Shown one piece after another: positions 57,735 to 64,000 of a DNA stretch of 64,000 bases. Position numbers and translations under genes: made by a program. Where the stretch lies: the NCBI GenBank assembly GCA_958450365.1, contig CAUEEP010000859.1, positions 186,001-250,000 of the forward strand, in the 5' to 3' direction. Numbering within the stretch: position 1 is the first letter of the stretch; every line of letters begins with the position of its first letter. Origin of the DNA: Mesorhabditis belari. Taxonomy: Eukaryota; Nematoda; Chromadorea; Rhabditida; Rhabditidae. The notes under the pieces are model-generated. The model was not told where the DNA came from, ran no database searches, and was given only the letters and a program-made list of their open reading frames with translations.

Positions 57735-59890
57735 TCGTTCAAATCTCAGCCGGGCCACTCGATGTCGAAAGACCGGAGTCGACAGGTACCTGAATGAGAT
57801 CGTATTTAGAAGATTTCATACATATTTCAACAGCTAGACCGGCTGCTGATAACCTAATTCTTGAAAAATGCGAATTAACTTGTTAAACTGTCACATAAAC
57901 CAATAATTGTACCTGATTCGATTCGTCTCGCTCCTCGCTGCAATATCCCTCCGATTGGCTCGAGTGAACGATCGTTCGCCGATGGGCACGGGCTAAAATG
58001 AATGATTGAAAAAGTTAGCTTGTATCCGGTTATACCTTTCAGCACTATTATTAAATTATAAGAACAATTATAAGTTAGATCTACCTGGGAATCGCGGGCG
58101 TTGTTGGCTGAAGTCCCTGAATACTCGAGTGCTCATCGATTTTGCCAAATTTGTAGAAACGCTCAAGTGCCCATTGCATCGCCCCAATCGATAGTGGTCT
58201 CATGTAGCCGATCGCGCAATAGAATCTATAAAGAATAGCAATTATACATGTAAAAGTTAACCACATCATGCTTTTATTAGAATCTATGCTTACTTCTTCT
58301 TGTAGATGGCCTCGGGAGTTTGAAATTGTAGCCCGAAGCGCTCAAAACACGAGTCATAACTGCCAAAAGCTGTGTCGAAGCCCCGTTGAAGTTCTCCCTA
58401 AACAAAAATTTGCATTTATTTACAACAAAGAAAACCTGTTGAATCATAAAAGCAGCAACCGCATATGTGACACCAGTCCACATTTCATCGGCCTTAAATT
58501 TTAAGGTTAACAAATCACACTCGAAACTTGAAAACAAATCACACCTGTATGTACGCTCGATCCAAAGTCCCATCGGGTCTCATTCCATTCACGGCGCCCA
58601 TCTTCCCATCACATCATACTCGAACCACACTGAGCCACCGTCGGTCATGTAGTAGAACTCGTTGAAAAGCGCGGCTTTGTACCATTCGGGCAAATATCTA
58701 AACTCGAGTGCTACTAAATGTTAGAATAAAACTTGATAACATGGATTAAATCACAGCATGAACGCACGAATGTCTCAAAAACGGTTCCTGCCACTCGTTG
58801 ATTTTCGTCTCCCATTTCGAATAGTCGAGAAGAGTTGTTGAGCACAATTTCGCCGCGAGTCCCTCGAATGAATCGAAGAACGAAGAATCGGGTGTATCGC
58901 CTGAAAAGCAAAACGGTTACAAACTGGACATTCTTTTACAATGTTCTTTTAATAGTATATCATTAAAATCCAGTACCCATTAAAATAAAAATTTCTTACC
59001 TTTTGTATTCTCGTCTTCCATCGCCGCATTTCACCTTCGGCATGTCCCAAGCTAACGAGAATTCGGCCAATCCGAGCGAGTGCTTTTTGGTGGCACGACT
59101 CCTTTTACACAAACGCCAACACCCAAACGAGCCGGATACGGAAGATCGGCTAAAATAAGTTTAGTGAAAATCATTCATTGTATTCATTTCACTAAAAAGA
59201 TACCTTCACCAGGCAGATTTCCAGTCTCAGCAAGATGTTGCCACAACGTCAACCCATTTCCACAAGGGTCAAAGGAACGACACAATGAAGTAATTTGATC
59301 AGACTAAACGAAAAGAAAGTTATAAGGAATAAAATTGTTATTGCTTACTTTAACTCGTGTTGCCAACCCGTACGTCATTATCGATCTTGTGTTGCAAAGC
59401 GACACCCGCAATATCTAAAATTGATACCTGTAAATACATGCGAAACACAAAAGCAATTGATACCTGTAAACAAGGTTCGGTTATGATTCAATAGGTTAAA
59501 CTGAGATTCATAAACCATTTTCCTCAAAGTTTTCCGCTGTGCAATCGGCAGCAAGATCCGATCTTCTTTTACCCGTTCCGTTGCGAAACACAAAAGCAAT
59601 TGATACCTGTAAACAAGGTTCGGTTATGATAGAGTGCAGTTTTTAAAATGTTACCTCATATTCAACATTACTTCTATTGTCAGCATCGAAAATAAACGCG
59701 GTTGTGGGGAATGAAGTTTCCTAAAACTTAAATATAAGAATTTTAATGCCGAAAGCTTTACCTTGTAGTTGTTCGGAAAGACGGGATTCACTTGTCACAA
59801 TGTGACCGAGAGATTGCACGAGGGCACTTTGTATTCCGTCCACGAACGAGGGTAGGGTCCTCTAAAAATGGAAACATTATTGGTTTCTGG
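57735..59890 (-). pseudogene. GBA2-like glucosylceramidase, copy 2 (internal deletion)
   Basis: Same exon order as copy 1: LYPRSWTEYKVPSCNLSVTL, EFSLAWDMPKV, INEWQEPFLRHSC (intact Trp where copy 1 has a stop), the [14 protein letters not shown] region, then a jump at about 58612 to the segment before ADEMWTGVTYAVAAFMIQ and GYMRPLSI. About 1.39 kb present in copy 1 (2865-4255) is missing; the breakpoints share CCCATCA. A 7 bp insertion (near 58878) breaks RYTRFF, and a 48 bp segment is duplicated at 59448-59495. It carries a good GT donor where copy 1 has CT. Clearly a pseudogene. Confidence 0.8.
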
Positions 59891-60425
59891 TATGTACGCA
59901 TTGTTGAATTTTTGGGAAGTCAGATACGTATATTCAGCATATTCATCAAGGAAAAATGCTTTTAAGGCATGGTCCCCCAAAAAGTAACAATATGCTAATA
60001 ACGACTGTCGTTGTAAAGAAAACATATGATCACTCTTTTAATTTTCTTTTCGAACCGTTTCGAATAGGAACACACACCTACCACGAAGGTTGGTCCACAG
60101 CCCTATTCTCTCATTCTTCCACCCTTCTCCGATTCTCTTCCTTTGCTCTCTATTTATGCCCGTCAGCCGACTACGGTTTGTGTTGAAGTGGTTGAAAGGT
60201 GTTGATGAAGAGCTTCTCTTTCTTGTGCACATGTCGAACCCAGTAGAGAAAGTAACGCCGAACGAATGGAAGAGCATCAAAAACCTAAAAGAATAGATTT
60301 TAATGATTGAATGGAGATCTCAAAGTTATTTCATTATTTTTGCACAATTCCCACGGGTAATCAAGAAAAAATAGAAAAAAATGCATTTCGGGGGAGGGAA
60401 GGAAATTCTTTTTGGCAAACATTTC
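59891..60425. other. Spacer between GBA2 copy 2 and the right inverted arm
   Basis: No gene recognised. Similarity to copy 1 ends near 59930. GCACAATTCCCACGGGTAAT at about 60342 is also found near 44060, a short dispersed repeat. Confidence 0.4.
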
Positions 60426-60518
60426 ATTTGAAACTCTCGTTTCCATCAAGCCGGTTGGGTGTCTTCGTTTCGCTTTGCCCCTAGCTTCGCTTATCGCCTG
60501 ATATACGATTTTCTTTAT

Positions 60519-60729
60519 GGGGTAGGCTACAATTTTTTTGCGGAACTCGCCATAACTTTCTTCTAAGTGGGCCAATCTTTATGATTTTGGTTTTATTTTG
60601 TTGCACTTATTGAAACTATCTACAAAATGAAACGAAAATCATAAAGATTGGCCCACTTAGAAGAAAGCTATGGCGAGCTGCACAAACGACCCAGTTGCAC
60701 CAAAAAAATGGCGCAAAGTAGCCTACCCC
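60519..60729. mobile_element. Palindromic MITE (GGGGTAGGCTAC ends), copy 2
   Basis: Same 211 bp element as 53451-53661, inverted with its arm. Because it sits at the equivalent place in both arms it was present before the arm duplicated. Confidence 0.8.
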
Positions 60730-60786
60730 GCTTTTGTGAATCCGTTAATTTCTTCTATTCTTTGAATCTTTTCGTTAATCTTTGAA

Positions 60787-60808
60787 ATAACGAGTGATCA
60801 CTCGTTAT
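60787..60808. promoter_or_regulatory. 22 bp perfect palindrome upstream of Runt-like gene B
   Basis: Same palindrome as 53372-53393, about 100 bp before the ATG of gene B, with the imperfect companion at about 60820-60839. Confidence 0.5.
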
Positions 60809-60904
60809 ATCCAGAAAGTAACGAGTAGTTGCTCGTTATAGCTACGAATTTAGCCTTTTTTCAAATCTTGTTTCACGATCATTGATTCCTTATTTAGAAC
60901 GAAA

Positions 60905-61341
60905 ATGGCAGAAACGAAGACGGAATTGTCTGAATCACACCGAATTCTTCAATTTACGCTCAAGGACGAGCAGGCGACCTATTTGAACGTCGACCAAAAT
61001 CGAATCGAACTCCATTTCAAGAACCAGATTTTTACCTTTAAACATAACAAGAATGGTCATCACTTCGAGCAAACGGTGGCTGCAAAAGACAAACGCGTTG
61101 TTACTGTCCCTGGTCTTCGCTTTATGGTAAAGATCGTTTATAAATAAAAAGCGCTAAGGAAATTTTGTTGTGAAACCTCAATCCCACGCCATCCTGGTTA
61201 AAATTTCTAACTTTTGTCATTTAGGGTAGATCTGGTCGTTCGGGCGAAATCGTCAATTTGGTGCTAGTTACTAGCAGCGGCTCCATCGAATTCAAAGGCA
61301 TCAAGGCGCTTCGCAACGGCGCAGGATACACCCATAGCTGA
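60905..61341 (+). CDS. Small Runt-domain-like protein, copy B
   Basis: Exons 60905-61126 and 61225-61341 encode the same 112 residues as copy A, including VPGLRFMGRSGR split by the intron after Met. The donor (GTAAAG) and acceptor (TTTAG) are canonical. Upstream sequence, palindrome and MITE are the same as for A, so both copies should be regulated alike. Copies A and B are transcribed towards the outside of the inverted pair. The Runt relationship is inferred from the LRFxGRSGR motif and the following strands; the DGPR segment is absent. Confidence 0.6.
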
Positions 61342-61912
61342 TGGCAAGCGGTTTTCGAGCCAAGAGCCCTGACACGACATCTAAATTTGCTTTGAAGGTT
61401 AAATAAATGTGCCCACGAGGCTAAATTAATTTTTTTACGGTCTTTTTTTTTCGGTGTCAATAAAGTGTTGGATTTGACTTTTTGTATATGGCTTCGAGAT
61501 TTATATTTTTATTTGGTCAAATCAGTAAGATAACGAGTGATCACTGAGTGATATATTAGTTAAACTACCCTATTTTTTGGCCTATTACACTTGTTAAACT
61601 GATTTTGGATGGCACTATTTCAAGTTTAACGAGTGATGGATGGTACCACATCGTCTGGTACCGACAAGTTTCCATGTGTGGATTTATGACGGGTAACTTT
61701 AACCGACTCTCTTATTAAAGTTTTGTTTACAGAGAGTTTTTCAACTGCTCTTTCTCGGAGTGCTGTTGATCTTGACAACAAGTAGGATATTTCAGGACGA
61801 ATCAAATCTCGAAGGCATATACAACAATTTATTGACACCAAAAAAATTAATTTAGCCTCGTGGGCACATTTATTTAACCTTCAAAGCAAATTTAGATGTC
61901 GTGTCGGGGCTC

Positions 61913-63540
61913 AGCCAAGAAGACAGCCGCCGCCACCACCAAGAAGAGGACCACCACGCTACGATCCAAAGGCCGCCTCGAGGATTCAGAAGATGTACCG
62001 GAAGTGTCGCCCACGGGCATTCAGAGAAGTTGTTGAGGCAGGTTCACCATTTTGTCAAATTCGAGCAAACGACCTCCACCGGCATTTCAGCGACGTGTTT
62101 GGACCGTCCCCACCAGTGGATCCGATGGTTCCCGACTTCGTGCCAGAGCAAGAGGACAGCCTAGCCGGTGATGTTGACCCGTTTCAAGACATCTTTACAG
62201 CTCAAGAGGTTTGGTCACGCCTCGCCCGATGCTCCAACACCGCGCCTGGCCCGGACCTGCTTCGTTACGCCGTGTGGAAGAAGTACGACAACGGTGGACT
62301 CATCCTCGCCTCACTCTTCAACGCTTGCCACCGACTACATCACGTGCCAGCAAAATGGAATCAATCATCGACGGTGCTGCTCCACAAAAAGGGTGATAAA
62401 CGGGAAGTCAATAACTGGAGACCTATCTCCATGTCCAATACAATTTCTAAGGTGTATACTTCCGTTCTAGCAAAGCGTCTCGGGAAATGGGCAAGCCGTC
62501 ACGGTCGCATCTCCAAATCGCAGAAAGGATTCGTGGCAGCGGATGGATGTGCGGAGCACAACTTCGTTCTTCAATCGACCATCGTGGACGCTCGCCGGAA
62601 CCGCAGACAAGTTTCTATGGCATGGCTAGACTTAACAAACGCATTTGGTAGTGTCCCACATCAATCCATTTTCAGTGCTCTAGAATACTCCGGACTCAAC
62701 AACACCGCCATCGATGTCATCCGCCGTCTCTACGCCAACTGCTCCACCACCATCCGAAGCGCCACTGGTCCGACCAACGACATCCCAATTCAGGCAGGAG
62801 TAAAGCAGGGTTGTCCTTTGTCACCCGTTATTTTTAATTTAACACTTGAGCCACTCCTTCGCGCCGTCTTCCAAGTCAACAACGGATACAAGATGCATGG
62901 ACGAAATGTGGATGTGCTGGCATAAGCGGACGACCTTGCGGTAATCACAGGTACTCCAACACAACTTCAGAAAACACTTGATGTCGTCTCCTCGGCAGCT
63001 GACTGGTTGGGCCTGAAGTTCAACTCCAAGAAGTGCGTCAGCCTCTGCATCGACGGGAAGAAGAAGCAAACACTCAACAACCAACTACGAGTACAAGGGG
63101 AGTTTATAGCCGTCCACTCTGAGGACGATCTATATGAACACCTAGGCACACCAACCGGCTACCACTCCGCCCCCAGCGCTCAGAAGGTGATTGAGAAGAT
63201 GACCGCACAGCTCGACGCCCTCGACTCCTCGTTGCTCGCTCCATGGCAGAAGGCCGATGCTATCAACACATTTGTTTTACCGTGTATTTCTTTTCATCTA
63301 AAAAATGGTGTTGTAGCAAAAAAACCACTTACGGCATTCGACAATAAGCTCAAGGCCGTCGCCAAGAAGTGGATGAACCTGCCGGAACGAGCCAGCCCAG
63401 AAGTGATCTACCTCTCCAGTCAGATGGGTGGTTTAGGTCTACAGAAAATTTCACGGCCAACTCATGAAGAAACTGATGGTTACGGACGCGATCAAATGGT
63501 CACGGGACATATATGTGGAACATCTCACGGGAACTAAGCA
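61913..63540 (+). pseudogene. R2/NeSL-clade reverse transcriptase fragment
   Basis: A long open frame (61993-62925) contains NNWRPISMSNTISKVYTSVL, SQKGFVAADGCAEHNFVLQS, MAWLDLTNAFGSVPHQSIFS and AGVKQGCPLSPVIFNLTLEP, the reverse transcriptase blocks of R2/NeSL-type elements. The catalytic YADD is broken: TAA at 62923-62925 stands where the Tyr codon would be, directly before ADDLAVI. The thumb region continues to about 63470 (SQMGGLGLQKISRP) and then joins, in another frame, to LMVTDAIKWSRDIYVEHLTG; the endonuclease core seen at 44.9 kb is deleted. The 5' part is missing, cut at the edge of the inverted arm. Confidence 0.8.
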
Positions 63541-64000
63541 ATATGATGATTGAGCAGAGAGAAGCCCTACTTGTTGTCTTACATTTATTATTACTGATTA
63601 TATTTTTCAACTTTCTTAAAATTGTTGTCTCTTAGACCAATTTTCTATATACTCTATTGTGATTTATTTGACCTATCCGATTATCCTATGCAAATACTTC
63701 TGTCTGTATTTGTATTCATCAATTATGCCATCGGGCAACCCATATTATTGAAATTTCATAAGGTTATCGGAATAAACTTCCTCTGTTCTTATCGGCTTAA
63801 TCTCCGGTACGAGTTCTATTGAACTCATCGAGATTAATCAATTTTTGGAACTGGTACGGTTTGTAGAAGCTTGCTTCTCGCCGTACAGCGTCGGCCCGCT
63901 ATTGCACTTACTGGGGCCCCAGTGATGGGGGAACAAAATAAAGAACCAAAAACAAAATTCAAAGCAACGGTTTTCCTTTGTTTTATCGAAACCTACAAGC
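63541..64000. other. 3' untranslated part of the retrotransposon
   Basis: 63862-63911 is nearly the same as the stretch from 45388, containing AGAAGCTTGCTTCTCGCCGT and CGGCCCGCTATTGCACT. This block may be the structure recognised by the reverse transcriptase at the RNA 3' end. Nothing else recognised before the window ends. Confidence 0.5.

Larger units (their letters stand above)
60426..61912. repeat. Right arm of the inverted duplication
   Basis: Reverse complement of 52298-53758. It ends at 61912 exactly where retrotransposon sequence begins. Carries Runt-like gene B, the palindrome at 60787-60808 and the MITE at 60519-60729. Confidence 0.85.

Overview
The window looks like chromosomal DNA of a rhabditid nematode. 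The evidence is the genes themselves: a multi-exon vitellogenin with a nematode-type C-terminus, an srh-like chemoreceptor fragment, F-box genes with 40-60 bp introns and TTTCAG acceptors, and an NeSL/R2-clade retrotransposon. The DNA is AT-rich and crowded with short palindromic transposons, most of them in introns. All gene models were assembled by eye from exon reading frames and GT..AG junctions; family names rest on recognised motifs, not on database searches.

Layout. 1-5.5 kb: decayed PUR-alpha-like and GBA2-like (non-lysosomal glucosylceramidase) genes on the minus strand, one copy of a segmental duplication. 5.9-8.9 kb: a hAT-type MITE and an orphan kinase-like first exon. 8.9-15.6 kb: two tandem F-box genes with MITE-filled introns, the second damaged. 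16.2-22.6 kb: an intact Cid1/TUTase-type nucleotidyltransferase whose first intron holds a mariner-type MITE split by a CR1/jockey-type LINE. 23.1-24.0 kb: small exons of unknown genes. 25.2-32.2 kb: a complete 23-exon calcium-independent phospholipase A2 (PLA2G6/PNPLA9 type, 761 aa). 33.3-34.4 kb: a small secreted protein. 35.3-42.3 kb: vitellogenin (minus, 14 exons, about 1,696 aa after allowing for two homopolymer frameshifts). 44.4-46 kb: a chemoreceptor fragment with an R2/NeSL 3' fragment in its intron. 47-51 kb: a mariner MITE, Tc1- and Tc3-like remnants and a Ginger/KRBA2-like integrase gene. 52-62 kb: a second, decayed copy of the PUR/GBA2 block lying between two nearly identical 1.46 kb inverted arms, each carrying a two-exon gene with a Runt-domain signature. 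61.9-64 kb: an R2/NeSL-clade reverse transcriptase fragment.

Most notable: (i) the 112-residue Runt-like proteins encoded in inverted arms that flank a pseudogene block like a composite transposon; (ii) the two PUR/GBA2 copies carry different lesions; (iii) a 0.9 kb inverted repeat with a tRNA-like sequence in its loop is present in only one copy; (iv) several apparent gene breaks (two in vitellogenin, two in the LINE) fall in homopolymers, and three blocks of homopolymer junk replace real sequence, so part of the apparent decay may be assembly error.

The intact housekeeping genes (TUTase, iPLA2, vitellogenin) are unrelated neighbours; I see no operon-like functional cluster.
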